This document shows, in pieces, positions 37,559 to 50,178 of a stretch of 64,000 nucleotides of DNA (the first letter of the stretch is position 1; each line of letters starts with the position of its first letter). The position numbers were made by a program, and so were the translations under genes. The notes under the pieces were generated by a model. The model was not told the origin of the DNA and ran no database searches. It worked only from the letters and a program-made list of their open reading frames with translations. Source of the DNA: Sequoia sempervirens (lineage: Eukaryota > Streptophyta > Pinopsida > Cupressales > Cupressaceae); assembly GCA_007258455.2 (NCBI GenBank), contig VDFB02115090.1, forward strand, positions 186,001-250,000, given 5' to 3'.

Positions 37559-38362
37559 CTACCCCTGTACCTCTATCATCAAAATTCTTGTCTTGTCATT
37601 TTTTTGTTCCATGATACTATCCAATGTTTTGTTAGAATTATTAATCACTGTACATGTAGTTCTTTTTAGTTTTTCAAACTTATTCTCAACTATAGGACAC
37701 ACAATGGTCCCCACCAACACATTATCATTCAAATTCATAGTCAACTTACCCTGCAAACCTGATTCAATCCTCTTATCTCCTATCCATGTATGCTCATGCC
37801 TTAAATTATCTGCAACACTTATCTTTTTGTCTTCAACCACAATTTCTATAGACTCTTTCTTTCCACACATAATCACTTTTGCCTTACTTTTCACATCTTC
37901 CACCAAAGGAGTTAAAACAAACTTACACCCATAATTGAATATGGTATAGGTGTTCTCTCTACCATCATATATTGCACACATATCATACTGCCAACATCTA
38001 TCTAGCAGTAGGTGACAATATTCCATAGGAAGAATATCACAAACTACACTATCTCTATAACCCCGAATATGGAATTGAACAACTGCTTTTTCATTGAACA
38101 ACAAAGACTACCCATCACTCAACCATGACACTTTCTAAGGCAATTCATGAGGAACTCTTTGCAAATTTAACTTGTTCAACATCTCACTAGACACCATATT
38201 CTCTATGGAGCTAGAATCAATAACAATTTTGCATACCTTATTTTTGCACTTACATGTAGTCTTGAGGAGGCTCTTTCTTTGCAATGGTTCTACCTCCTTT
38301 ACTGCATTCAACATAGTCTTCCTCATCATCAACACTTCCCCTATTTTAGGAGTACCTCTCAA
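37559..38362 (-). pseudogene. Gypsy aspartic protease region
   Basis: Minus-strand frames 38362-38135 and 38104-37559 are in the same frame. The first contains KTTCKCKNKVCKIVIDSSS followed by IENMVSSEMLNKLNLQRVPH, the retropepsin-like active-site region, with DSSS in place of the usual DSGS/DTGA. The second has GYRDSVVCDILPMEYCHLLL and DRCWQYD, the second half of the plant gypsy protease. Two TAG stops separate the halves. Protease normally matures the Gag-Pol polyprotein; here it cannot be made intact. No RT follows: the frame runs out into unrelated residues before the PPT. Confidence 0.8.
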
Positions 38363-38381
38363 ACTTGTAGGATGATTACTC

Positions 38382-38849
38382 TCACATTCCTCTCCTTAAT
38401 TTTCCTTGCTTTCTTCTCTCTGCTTGTTCATAGTCCCACCATAAAAGAGCATGACCTTTGAATTTTGTTTTTGCCACCTTCACCATTTGCTCATCTAAAA
38501 TGTCTTCACTTTCAAAGTTATTATCCATAGCAATAATCCAATCAATCAATTCCTCTAAATTTAAATTACCACCATACATAGGAAGATCAAATTTTACCTT
38601 CATTGAATTACCTTTCACTGCTTTGAGCATCTTTACCATCCTCATGTCGTTAGGGTCTAATTCTTCATCAACATCTTCATATTCTTCATCATCTTCCTCT
38701 ATTTCACTTTCTTCATTCTCATCTCTCCTTTTCTTTGTCTCCAAGGCAACAAGCCTTGCCAAAACTATATTATGTAATTCCAGAAGCTTAGCATGCTTCT
38801 CCTTCAGATCCTGCAACTCTCTAGCAGCACCAACACCCTTCGAAGGCAT
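38382..38849 (-). pseudogene. Gypsy gag, N-terminal and core part
   Basis: From the ATG at 38849 the frame reads a helical N-terminus, an acidic stretch (EESEIEEDDEEYEDVDEELD) and a retrotrans_gag core (PMYGGNLNLEELIDWIIAMD, AKTKFKGHALLWWDYEQAER), ending at 38382. The CCHC knuckle and linker normally found between gag and protease are missing, so an internal deletion joins gag to protease in another frame. Gag forms the virus-like particle. Confidence 0.8.
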
Positions 38850-38939
38850 CTTCACAAAACTTGACTTCTCACCTTCCAATCACTTTCTTCAAAACCTATA
38901 AAAATCAAACAAATCATCAACAAGAGACCTTGTCCCTTT

Positions 38940-38951
38940 GCTCTAATACCA
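38940..38951 (-). other. Primer-binding site of the gypsy element
   Basis: Minus strand TGGTATTAGAGC, one base from the initiator Met tRNA site TGGTATCAGAGC, 20 bp inside the 5' LTR end. Confidence 0.7.
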
Positions 38952-38971
38952 CCTAATGCAAGTAAGGTGGT

Positions 38972-40319
38972 TGACACTTGCTATCTGACACAAAACAACC
39001 TAATTCAAACAAGGAAATATTTCCTTAATCATGCAAACCCCCAACTATCCCTTAATACACCACTAGAGGCTTCTAGCCTTCAAAAATCAACAAATGTAGA
39101 TATATTTTGCAAAAGGTTGTACAAAGGCCTGAAAAACACCTTCAAAGACTCACAATACAATCCAACACAACATACCAACAATTTCCAAGAGGTTTCTTTA
39201 ACACAAACTTGACAACCAATAGGTTGCCTTACCTTAAGGCTACTCAATTAGCCCTAATTTCCAAAGGAACCACTTCTTAAACTCCTTGTTTTCATCAAAA
39301 ATAACTTGAAAGATTTAAATTGTGATGCAAAGCCACAAATTCATCAATCACACCTCAGACACTTGACCTCTAGACCATAGTTCCACCAAACCCTCCAATT
39401 ACATGCAAAACCTAGGGTTTTATTGAATCTACCATCAACCGGGCTTATCAAACCTCAAAAATGTACCCAATAGTCTCTATTAGGTTTGTACAGACTTCTC
39501 AAACCCTTAAAAGATCATTTTTTATCAACAATTAGACAAATCCCTTCTCAAAACCACCATTTTCACAAGGAAAAATACAGTTACCAGCCCTAGGGCTTCA
39601 TTCCTTTTCACACAACTTGCTTCCCTCATTTTCTAAAACATATGAAAACCTACTCTAACACATGACACACCATTCCACTGAGAAATGGGTTAGAATAGTA
39701 GGTGGAATGACTGGTACATCATTTAAATTATTATCAAACCCTTAACACTGTGATAACAAGCTGCTACAAAAAACTATTTAAAATCTCCCACAAATCTGAG
39801 ATTTAGACTCTCAGAATGGATTCATTATAAAGTTAAAACATGCCATAATAGAATACCATGAGTTTCAAAAAAAATTCTAGATGTTCGGGATCATATAGTA
39901 GTGGTAAAGTGCAAAAACATATAAAATTTTGCAGAAAAATGTTGTATTTTGTTTGGAAGTTCTTCAATATATCAAATGACAACCATTTTTGAACCTTTTG
40001 AGGCTTTATATAGCCCTTACATTTGAATTCCAATCACTCCAACGTTCATAACTAACTTTTGAACTTCCTAGACCCTACGTGTTCTCTCAAAATTTCATTT
40101 TGACAACTTTGTTTTTTGCATGACACCATTTTACATCTTTTACAATTTTTGACTCCTAAATACAAATGAATCATAACACACCCTATTACATATTGAATGG
40201 AATTTTTAGACCTTATTTAATGTAAACATACTATTTCTAACACTAAATGACCTCAACACCTAATCTTGACCTATTGACCACCATTGATGAACATCACATG
40301 CTTAGGTACACCTGCACCA
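38972..40319 (-). repeat. 5' LTR of the minus-strand gypsy element
   Basis: 1348 bp direct copy of 35864-37211. It begins on the minus strand with TGGTGCAGGT at 40319 and ends AGTGTCA at 38972. Confidence 0.85.
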
Positions 40320-41483
40320 AACTACATTCATTAAATCCAACCATCCAACATTTCAAGTCTGCCATCTTGCCACTTGCCCTACCCAAAATGAGCTATATCT
40401 ACAATAAAAAAAGCATTTGATATAGTTCTATCAGACCTAAATTTTGATACTTTCCAACCTCCTCTAAAATCAATTATTCAAGGAATTGTTGGAACATGTA
40501 AATCACACCTGATACAAGCCATCAAAACTGCACTCATGAGCTCAACCCAAAATGGCCAATCACCATTACTAATTCTTACACCCACAGGTGTAGCAACGTT
40601 CAACATAGAAGCATCAAAAATCCAGTCTTCCCTTTGAATACCTATCAAATATATGGACTCCCCACAAGGACAAACACTAGCAAGCTTCTAGGAAAAAATA
40701 CAATTCATTAGGTACATAGTGATACATGAAATGAGCTTCATTGGACCCAAGTTGCTTCAATGCATTAACATGAGGTTTTTTAATGTCATGCTCTAGCTTA
40801 GCATTGACCTATACAAAGCAATATATTTCTTATCTTTAATACATCTCTTTGCAACAAATGAAATGGTCACACTACATAACCATCAAATGTTAGTCTTTGG
40901 AAACACCTGTTGCACTATCAATTGCAGAGAAACTTAGGGGCCACCAAGTTCAAATCTAGATGAAGAAAAAATTCAATCTAAGATTCTATTATGCGTTCAG
41001 CAAAAGGTAATGTTATGTTCAAATTTATGGGTGGAAACAGACCTTGTCAATGGTGCACTTGGGAAAATCAAAGAAATAGTCTACAAGAATGTTAAGAATC
41101 TTCCTTCACTTCCATTGTTTATTGTTGTTCAATTCAACAATTACATAGGCTCTGCTTGGGACCACAATAATAATAAAAATGTCCCTATCACCCCATTAAG
41201 TCATGGATGATGTCGTCAAATCCCACTAGAAATGGGATGGACCTTAACAATACACAAATCATAAGGCCTAACACTTGAAAAGGAAACAATTGACATCGAA
41301 AATGTGGATCGGTAGGGCCTAACATTCACAACTATTTCTAGAGTGTGTGGACTTGCAAGCCTACACATCAAATCAGCCTTCACATTTGAATGATATGAAT
41401 GTATGCAACAAAGCCCATATGTAACTCAATGTTCAAAAGCAAGAGGAAGCACACTTACTGGCATTATCAAATTCAAACTCCTA
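40320..41483 (+). pseudogene. Second Helitron helicase copy (right half of the flanking duplication)
   Basis: Direct copy of 32467-35863 minus the LINE. It carries the same helicase motifs in more decayed form: the Walker A region is GIVGTCKSH (Gly to Cys), Walker B has His in place of Asp (HEMSFIG), and the motif VI region reads HKS then TAA before GLTLEK. A cleaner piece is MLCSNLWVETDLVNGALGKI near 41010. It begins on the base after the gypsy LTR. Beyond 41483 the DNA continues into Helitron-flank-like sequence that segment 3 lacks, so the order is upstream-R-element-R-downstream. Confidence 0.8.
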
Positions 41484-42840
41484 AACAAACACTCATACAA
41501 AAAACACCTGGAGGTTAGTTACTTCTATTTTATCATCTACATTTTTTTAGCTTGCAACTTGAAAACTCCACATTGCATGCTTAGTTACAAACTCCCTCAA
41601 TTGATTAGTTACAATTTTCCTATAGGTATGCAAATACATAAATAGGACCAAACACTTATGCAACTCAACCATTTACTAGTAATCAATGCTTATTAATTTA
41701 ATCTATGCATCTTCGTCTTAATCTACTAATGGATGTAATTGAATAATGATTGGTAAAAAATAAATATTTCCTATTATTTCTATTCCTTTCTTGATGGGTT
41801 GTGTTTATATACGAAAGTACATTCACAAGTATTCACTTTGGAATAATGTATTAAATTATTTTTGGCATTCTGCGAGTTGTATTTGGTAACAATATGTATC
41901 AAGTAACAATTTGTATGAGAACGTGTATTCTATATGTGATAGAAAATAGGTTTTTCAAATGTCATTTTTTAAGTTTTACAAATAGTTGGGTATTTTCATG
42001 CCTAATATGTTCCATGTATGCATATATAAGAACATTTGTAAACTAGATTTGGGAAACTAATATTGCTTATGTGTACCATCTTTAAGGATTATATGTATCA
42101 AATCAAATCTCAAGTTGCATGGATCATATTTTAACAAGACTACTCATATTTCATGCATCTATCACAAACAAAAAATCATTAATAAAATTGTTGGACGTGA
42201 GGTTGTTGTTATTTTCTTTAAATGAGGATATATAGGATGTAAAATTGTTGTGTCTTACATGTTTCTATTGGTGTTGTACATAATAAATATTGGGTTTAGA
42301 ATCATTTCTTGTTTAGATCTATAGATAAATGGTTTATCTATGCAATGTTTTTCCTTGCACAACTGAATATGGCAACAAAATTGTAAGAACATAAATGATT
42401 TATATTCTTCTTCTTAAAAAGCTAAACAATACATATTTATTATTCATTGAAATGAGACAACTTGTTGTAGATATATGTATGCCAAATATCACTCCAAATG
42501 GGTGAATGAGAAATGATTGGGCTCTTTCAAAGAACAATATCTTCTCTTTTATATATGCACATGTGTAAATACATTTTATTTTTAAAATAGCATTACTATT
42601 TAAACTATGAATCTTTCCACAATGATTTGAATATGCCAAAGGTTTATGCACTTCTTTAGATGGATCACAAAATTATTTGAACAAGATATACTCACATAAC
42701 TAGTTCTCATAATTATTTGAATAAGAGTTGTACTCTCCATTTCTATGTTTAGTCGTGATTGATTTTTTTTTGTGAAATTCACTATACTTTAAAACTAAAA
42801 GAAGGGTAAAAATTTATTCAAATCAAAATAAAGCAGTACA
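41484..42840. other. AT-rich DNA, no gene recognised
   Basis: It may include the 3' flank of the Helitron, but I could not find a convincing CTRR end preceded by a hairpin. No coding similarity. Confidence 0.4.
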
Positions 42841-42844
42841 AAGC

Positions 42845-43290
42845 AAGGGAAATACATTCCCCTGTCAATCTCCACTAAGTGGTCCAACTTTTGTGAATTT
42901 TTTTTGGGTAATTGATCCCTTTCCACAATGTTGCAATCTTGCAAATGATCAAAAGCCCATTTGGACAAGAAATTCGCAGCCCCATTCTATTCTCTAGGAA
43001 TGGGATATAAAGTAACAGATTCCAAGGAAGCACATAGATTAAGAATCCATTTTATAATTACAGCCAAATTCCAACTAACATCCTCTAACTATTGCCTCTT
43101 CAATAAAGTCACCACCACCCGAGAATCAGATTCACAAATGATTCATCTCCACCCAAGAGCGCAACCATGCTCCAAAGAATATAAAATGACCAGAGCCTCC
43201 ATCACATTGTTAGTATACTGATACTTATAAATAGAAAAGATAAACTCAACAGTCCCAAAACTATTCCGCCCAGCATGTAACAATATTTTT
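42845..43290 (-). pseudogene. LINE RNase H relic
   Basis: The minus strand reads NNVMEALVILYSLEHGCALG, CESDSRVVVTLLKRQ, VSWNLAVIIKWILNL, YPIPREKNGAANFLSKWA, the order and motifs of the RNase H domain at the C-terminus of plant LINE ORF2 (E.DS..V and the RE.N..A..L..W box). In-frame stops interrupt it. The sequence after it is a simple 3' tail with no additional ORF, unlike the LINE at 32825. RT is not seen upstream, so it is a 5'-truncated copy. Confidence 0.7.
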
Positions 43291-45200
43291 TTTCCACACA
43301 CTTCCAATCTCACACATTATAAAATATTTGGCATCATTTTCAACAAAATATAACAATACACACTTTCTAAAGCATAATAAGCCAACATTTGAATTTTTCA
43401 TATGAATACATATCCAAGATGAATCATGCATTTATACATACATACATACTTACATCACTATGAATCACATCACAAGGCTACACAAGGGTGCATCTAGACA
43501 CCGGTAAGCAACATACTAATCCATGATACATAATCCATGAGCCAAGATCCAATATCCATCTCACATAATCCATACCTCACACTCAGTGACTTAATGGTGT
43601 TAGGCCGCACACACATGGTAAGACCATCCAAACAAGACCACAATGACCTATCTCTTGTTGAATAAGGTGGTTAGCATCCACGAGATAGTCATCACACCTA
43701 GATGGGTAGTGGGTCCTAGCTGTGTAACAACCTCACATACCCCCATCCTCAAAGTTCCCTACGTCTACTTCCTCATATACACTCAATCGAGTCTGACTCT
43801 CCCATTCTCAACGAGGAATCACATTACAACACAAGACCAATATTTGAAAACAATAAATATAAAACTAGTTTAGCCACTAAAGATCATAAATAAATATCAA
43901 ATAAGGATTCAATAAAGCAAGAAATGCACACAATTTCAACACTAAATCATATGTAACCATGAGGGCTATGATAAAATAAGATCACAAGGTGTGGCTAAAC
44001 CATCACAAACAAGTTAAATAAAAAAAATTTGGTCCTCAAAATCAAAATAAAAGTCATCAATAACCAAAAGAAGATTCACAATCTCTAAAATGGCACAATA
44101 CATAACTATGTGACTAAACTAACCACCAAACGAGGAAGGAGGGAACAACATCTAACTATTGCAATAGCCCCTCATGTGTGGCGTGGTGGGCACACCAACC
44201 ACATGGCATGTGGTGTACTCCTCGGCTACACCCCGCATTGCGTCGTCACATGACATGGAATCACCAAGTGGCCCATGCACTCCTTGGCTATCCACATGGA
44301 ATGTGCACCTCAGCCACATCCCGCATCATGTCTCAGTGTAGCATGGTCATACGCTAACCGAAGAAGGCATGTACTAGTCGTATGTTGCATGGCAGTATGT
44401 CTATGGCTCCACGGAAGTAGGCATGCGTAGAACACACCCCACATAGCGATACCTCATGGAAAGGGCACACGCAAGTACTCACCTTAGCTAGAGGTATACA
44501 TGGCTAGGACAAACCCATATGCCAACTGACCCAAACACTATCAAGAGAAAATATGAATGCCCCTCTACAAGTGTACGAGGCCCCATTACGCTCATCACAC
44601 AAGTAGGCTATCATAACACAATCTCATAGTGCACCTTCACGTGTCTAAGCATTTGGCATCATCACCAACACTATGTCAAAACATCAATGTGGTGTGGCAT
44701 CATATCTATGGCATCATGATAGAACATGTGCAAATATGTAATAAATAGTGCATATATGAGTATATAAATATGGGACTACTCGAGTCTTACCTCTCATGTG
44801 GACGAGTTTGACTCACTAATGCCAGCTCAATGTCCCTACAAATGGCCAGTCAATACTAACAAACCAATGATGTACACAAAATTGTGGGGATTAGGCTAGC
44901 ACATATGGATCAAGTATCCTAATCCATCATAAGGGGAAGAAGTGAGTACTTTCCTTAGGATAAGTTGAGCTGAGAACGCTCTGCACCGCAACATGTGTAC
45001 GCTGCACACTCCGCCCAAGGAACTTTGTGGCTGCTACTAACCCTTCACGGATTGAGGGACTAGAGAACCAAGAGAAGAGATTCTACAAAACTAACTTTTG
45101 GTTAGTCTTAATATATATGTAAATTTCAACTTGGTCCTCAATCAGGTAACAAACATACAAGCACACATAATGGTATGGTTAATCCCACACCCCTAAATAC
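43291..45200. other. Non-coding, LTR-like sequence left of the giant-LTR element
   Basis: No protein similarity. 44160-44480 is relatively GC-rich and hairpin-prone, for example ACCACAT / ATGTGGT around 44199-44215, with repeated CGGCTACACCCCGCAT and CAGCCACATCCCGCAT words. ACCTCTCATGTGGACGAG near 44791 is matched by ACCTCTCATATGGATGAG near 58650, so both probably derive from one LTR family. Confidence 0.45.
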
Positions 45201-45607
45201 TGTAATACCCCTCCTCTTACTATTTGGATTTATTAACTTCTATGCTTTAACTTGATACGCTGATACTATGATGATACTATTATTGTTTGATTTGGTTGGT
45301 TTGAAGTTTGATGATGTTGTTACTCCTTTAGTGGACATAATCGTTTGATGTGACATTCTTAGTATGATTTATGATACTCGATGTTTTGATTTGGATTATT
45401 GCTTATTTAAATAGATTTTCATTAATGTTTATATGTCAATGTGATGATTCTATGGTGATGTTATTTAACTCAGTATTATTTTATGATGCAATTGTTTAAT
45501 AATTAGTTATGATGCAGTAGTTAGAGATCATGTCATCTTATGATCTATTTGGTTAGAAATGTTAGCTCGTTATTGATGATATAATTGTTAGAATAGATTA
45601 GGTGAGG

Positions 45608-45644
45608 GCGGTGGCATCTTTCGTTCCACGAGTGCCACTTCCGC
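45608..45644 (+). other. Variable hairpin V1, 5' LTR version
   Basis: GCGG (45608-45611) pairs with CCGC (45641-45644), TGGCA (45612-45616) with TGCCA (45633-45637) and TCGT (45621-45624) with ACGA (45628-45631). The corresponding hairpin in the 3' LTR, 52037-52076, has different outer stem bases but is also paired. Confidence 0.7.
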
Positions 45645-47076
45645 GATTCCTTCTCTCATGATAGGATGTTTGATTATATATATACATGTATACTTGGCGT
45701 TATTTGGATCAAGTTTTAAAGAATAAGTCGATTCCACTTAACCCGGCTGGTGGCGAGTGGAAGAACAATAAAGTGCTTAATGGGTAAAATGTTGAAAAAA
45801 GGGAGTAGGCTTAGGTGTCTCCTCGATCAGAATCCGTGTCGTCGATTACAGCTATTGATGGTTGATGATGTTTAGTATTTGGTTTTATGCTGTCTTCTTA
45901 TGCGGGACAGTGGATGACATTGAACTGAACTGTTTTATGAGAGGAAAATGAATGAACATTGTTGGGTTTGAAATTGAGAGTTAGAAAAATGTTAAAATTA
46001 AATATATTATAAATTAAAAATGCAAATAATTATAATTAAAATTAATATTGATAAGTATAATTAGATATTATATTTTTTTTATTAATATTAAATTAGGAAA
46101 TTATGTGAAGATAATATCTAATTAATTAAATTATTTCAATTAAAATTTTAGATATGTGTGAGCTTTTTAAAGCTGGAAAAGGACCAATAAGAAAGGGGGG
46201 CTTTTTGGAAAAGAAAGCGGAAAAAGATTTATTGATTTTAATTAGTGATTTATTATTTTTTTTATGGGGGAATTATGGACAGACACAAGTTTTACTCTGT
46301 TATTCTGGATCTGAAAAAGAAAAATAGATTTGAGTTTTGAGGATTTGCGGGGTAAGATTATTGTATAAAATTATTGTGGATTTGAGAGGAAAGGTTGTTC
46401 AGAAGAACGTTGAAGGCAGAGGATCGAGAAAAGAGAGCTGCAGAAGGAGATCGAGAGGAGGCTACAAAAGAAATTCTTCATCAAGGCAAAGGACTCCAGG
46501 TTTTCCTTCTGTTATTATTATTATTATTCTATTGTTTTTATAAACAAAATTTGGCTTACTGTGCTTTAAGAAATTCCTTTGAAAGAAATTCTATGATTTG
46601 GAAACTTGTCTGCATTTAAACCTTTGAGTTCTCTGTAGAAAAATCATAAGCAGAAACCCTTTAAAATTTACTCAATAAAATTTGGTTGTGAAGATTTTTG
46701 TTTTGAAATAAAAATCATTGTTATTATAGAGTTATGTTATTTGCTTGATTTATTTTATATCTGGTATAAAGATCTGATTGTTTGTATTATTTATTTATAA
46801 GTTGAAAATACATATATATATATATCGCAGCTTATATAAAAATGTGTTTGTGCAGTGGCCAAAACAAAATTTATGTGCTATATTCTATATAATTTCATTT
46901 TCAAGAAAGTACTTTGAGCAATTTACGGGAATAAAATACTGGTGTGTTTAAATATTTTGACAATATGCGAACCTCATACTTATACTCTGATCTTTGGATT
47001 AAAATATGGCGAAACATAAATAAATAAATAAATAAATTATATAAAGTAATTTATTGGTAAGCTGGTCTGTTATGTT

Positions 47077-47168
47077 CCATTCCTTCCATTCCATTCCATC
47101 TATCATTCCATTCCATTCCTTCCATTCCATTCCATTCCATTCCTTCCATTCATTCCATTCCATTCCAT

Positions 47169-47232
<64 letters not shown>
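47077..47232. repeat. CATTC pentamer tract followed by 63 consecutive C
   Basis: Irregular (CCATT)n at 47077-47169 runs into an uninterrupted C run, 47170-47232. It occupies the place where the 3' LTR has about 350 bp including a GC-rich multi-hairpin domain. It could form an i-motif or G-quadruplex, but a consensus or assembly artefact at a hard-to-read site is at least as likely. Confidence 0.85.
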
Positions 47233-48072
47233 TTTTGTTTTATTAAATTTAGTTTTAATGTAATTTATGTTTATAAATATGTATTTATAATTGAATTCAT
47301 TTTTTTTATTGCAATTTTATATAATCAAATTTAGTTTATAATTAATATATATATATATATATATATTTATTTATTTTGTATGTTTTAGAAAGTTATTTTT
47401 ATAAATTTTAATAATATATATTTTAATAAATTTTAAATGTATGTCTGTATATTTATTTTGTATTTTTGTATATATGTATATACATTAGTTAGTTATTTAT
47501 AATGTTATGGTTAGAAAATAAGTAGGATTTTTATATATATGTGTGTGCGGATTATGATTTGATATGATAATTTTACGCTACAATATTAGAGTTTAATTGA
47601 GGAAATTGAATATAAGCTTGTGATTATAATTTAATCGATTAGTTATAATTAAAAGATGCAATGTTAAGTGAAATTGTGTGAATTTGAAATAAACGATATG
47701 TTTTGTATTTGAATCAAATATTTTTAAGTTGTTGATTTAATTGTTTGATAAATTTATTGAGTTTTGGGAAATATTTCCTTATAGAGTTTTTTTTTGTTAA
47801 GAAATTGTTTTCTTGAGGTTATTCGTTAAGTCTGTTGTGGTGTTCGCTTTATTGTTTTATTGTGTCGTATGGGAAAACCCTAGATTTACCTTACCTTTCT
47901 TAAGAGTTTATGTTATTGTTAAGGACTTCCAGAGATGGAATGCTTTCCTTTCATGTCTCTTTTATTTTCCATGTTGGGAAAATGGAGTTATGGGTCTATG
48001 CAAGTCTTCCAGAGAAGTTCTCTAGGGTGGGATGTTATGTATCACCTTGATGTATTGTACTATGATGTTATA

Positions 48073-48224
48073 CCCGGTTTCCACGAACGGGGATTTGTGC
48101 CTCCTACGAAGTAGGAGTGGGTAATGAGATTTGTACCTCCTTTGGAAGGAGTGAGAATTCGTATTGGTTTCCTCCAGTGTTTGGAGTGAGTTTCCTTGTT
48201 TTGTCTCCTCCTTGGATTGGAGAG
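48073..48224 (+). other. Array of CTCC...GGAG hairpins, 5' LTR
   Basis: After a CCCG...CGGG hairpin (48073-48091) come four short hairpins that all begin CCTCC and close with GGAG: 48101-48117 (7-bp stem), 48137-48151 (6 bp), 48172-48186 (5 bp) and 48208-48222 (4 bp). All but the last are followed by TG. Stem completions differ but all pair. The same array is present in the 3' LTR at about 54700-54849. Confidence 0.65.
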
Positions 48225-49620
48225 TTTGTGATGTCTAGTTGCCTATTGTGGTATTGTACCTTGTGTGTTGTTGATAGGAGAGTGGCTCTTTGTGGGGGTC
48301 TGGCACACAAAGGGGCGCCAGGGTAACCTACCTAGAGTTTAATTAAGTGATAATATAAATGAATTAATGGGGGGGCTTTCACACTAATAAAAATAAAGGA
48401 TATCTCTCTCGTGAAGCAAGTGAATGATAAGGCTCGAGATGAGATGGGATGCATAGTTTTGCGTGAGGGTCCGGCGGCCGGTAGAGGCAAGCCAGGGTAA
48501 CCCAGGATGGGGGTCCGGTAGCCTAGGAAGGTTGAGCCAGGGTAACTCATGGAAATTTATGGATGACACTCTTCCTATGTCAACAGTTAATCAATTATTG
48601 TGCGATGTTCATGATCTTGTTCTCTGGAAGCATTGTAACCTCGTGTTAAGTGATAATGTGTTTGTGATTGTTAAGTGACTTTGTGATTGTAGATGTTAAG
48701 TGATGTTGTGTCTGTTGTGATTAAGTGATTTATTGACTTGTCTTTGGGTTATTGTTGGAAGTAGTCTTTGATATTACGTCTGGAGTTCATCGAGGTTGTG
48801 AGTTGGACTTGTTGTTATGTTCTGAAGTGGTGTTGTTGTGCCTTTGGATTTGTCATTGTTGAGTTCTCTAAGTGGTCTTTGATGTTAAGTTGTCTTGTTG
48901 GAGTTAGTCATTTGTTATTGTTAGCATGCTTGGTCGGGGACCCTTCCTTGTCTACTCTCAGCACGGGGGTGGTTGGGTGGAACGTGCTTCGCACCCCATT
49001 GGGTTCCCTCTTCTGTTGCATATGTATCTTTTACTTGCAGGTTTTGGCGGATGTTGATGATCCAGTGTCCTTATGTACCAGATTGATGTATATACTTCAT
49101 ATGTAATGTATTCATTGATGTATTGTCTCCCACGTGTGTTGGGATGACCTTGTTGTAAATTGTATATGTGATTTTTGAGGTTGTATTTCCAGTCAATTGT
49201 ATTCTTCTATCATTGGGAGGTAATAATTATTCAGGCCATGTATTTATTCAGGATCATTTGTTATAGTTGGTTATGTTGAGTTGTATCTATTGAAATATGT
49301 AACACTTTATATCTTTATAATTCCATGTATTGTCATATGTGCATATGTTATTAATATGGATATAGTTGATAGATATTTTAAATGATGAAATGGGAATGAA
49401 TAGATTTACGTAATAGATTAATTATTGTTATCTTGTTATCGTTGTTATGGGTTAGTGTAGTTAGGTCACTTCATGTACCCCATTGGAACTAGTTGTGCCT
49501 CATAATACATTGTTATGTTATAATACTTAAGTATGTTTATTAAATGTTTTTTAAAAAAAATAAAAAATTGTTCTGTTGTTATTAGTTCCTTTGGGGTTCA
49601 CACGGCGGAGCGTGACAGCT

Positions 49621-49632
49621 TGGTATCAGAGC
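49621..49632 (+). other. Primer-binding site for initiator Met tRNA
   Basis: TGGTATCAGAGC, three bases (GCT) after the 5' LTR end at 49617; it is the exact complement of a plant initiator Met tRNA 3' end. Confidence 0.95.
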
Positions 49633-50178
49633 CCAAGTTTAAACACTGGGTGCTCTGGGATAATGTGGACCCATTAAGTTGTTAGTTGCGTAGGTGTTAC
49701 TCCAGGCATTATGAGCCATGGCGTCGGCCTAGGTGCTTTGTTCGTTAGTTTATGTTTTCCTTTTTGGGTTGGTCTGACTTGGCTACCCAGAAGTTGTTGT
49801 TTCGTGGTGTAGGTCCAATGGCGCAGGAAACTAGTGGAAGGGATAGGACGCTCGGTGTAGTGTACAATGCACCGATATCCTTTCTACTGGAAGAATGCAT
49901 TATGGACAATTGTGTTGTGTGTGAATTTTGTGTGTTGTGTGTGGTAGATAACAACCAGCTTTGTTGTTATGTCCACCCTTGTATGTCTTCTTGTGCTTTA
50001 CCTCATTGTGCAAGCGATTGCTTGATTGACCCTATGTGGTTTTGGAGTTGCTTTTGTGTGTTATATTGTATGCAATTAAGGAATATGGTAATAGGAAATG
50101 AATGAATAGGTTGTTAGTTGTTTTGAGTTTTCATTTGTGTACCTTGTCTTATGTTGTGGTGTGTATCTTTTCAGGATC

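Larger units (their letters stand above)
35864..40319 (-). mobile_element. Minus-strand Ty3/gypsy LTR retrotransposon, internally deleted
   Basis: Two direct repeats of equal length, 35864-37211 and 38972-40319 (1348 bp each), bound a 1.76-kb interior. On the minus strand each LTR starts TGGTGCAGGT and ends AGTGTCA. A PBS lies inside the 5' LTR and a G-rich PPT inside the 3' LTR. Only gag and protease relics remain; RT, RNase H and integrase are missing, so it is non-autonomous. The LTRs differ at several percent of positions, so it is old. The ordinary 5-bp target duplication is absent (left flank TCCTT, right flank AACTA); instead a 1.16-kb Helitron segment is duplicated on both sides. Confidence 0.85.
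45201..49617 (+). repeat. 5' LTR of the gag-only element (4417 bp)
   Basis: Nearly identical to 51627-55376 over long stretches (about 45201-45600, 45975-46790 and 47240-48273) but strongly different at about 45606-45960, 46800-47050 and 47058-47232. It contains an 868-bp segment (48274-49141) absent from the 3' LTR. Frames of 68-74 codons at 46337, 46395 and 47813 recur in the other LTR only because the sequence does. U3, R and U5 limits were not resolved. Confidence 0.9.

Noticed and set aside
41484..42840. Helitron 3' terminus
   Set aside because: No CTRR end with a preceding short GC hairpin that I could place convincingly.
47077..47169. (GGAAT)n-like pentamer as foreign satellite contamination
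   Set aside because: It is embedded in the LTR with matching flanks on both sides; local artefact or true microsatellite is more likely.
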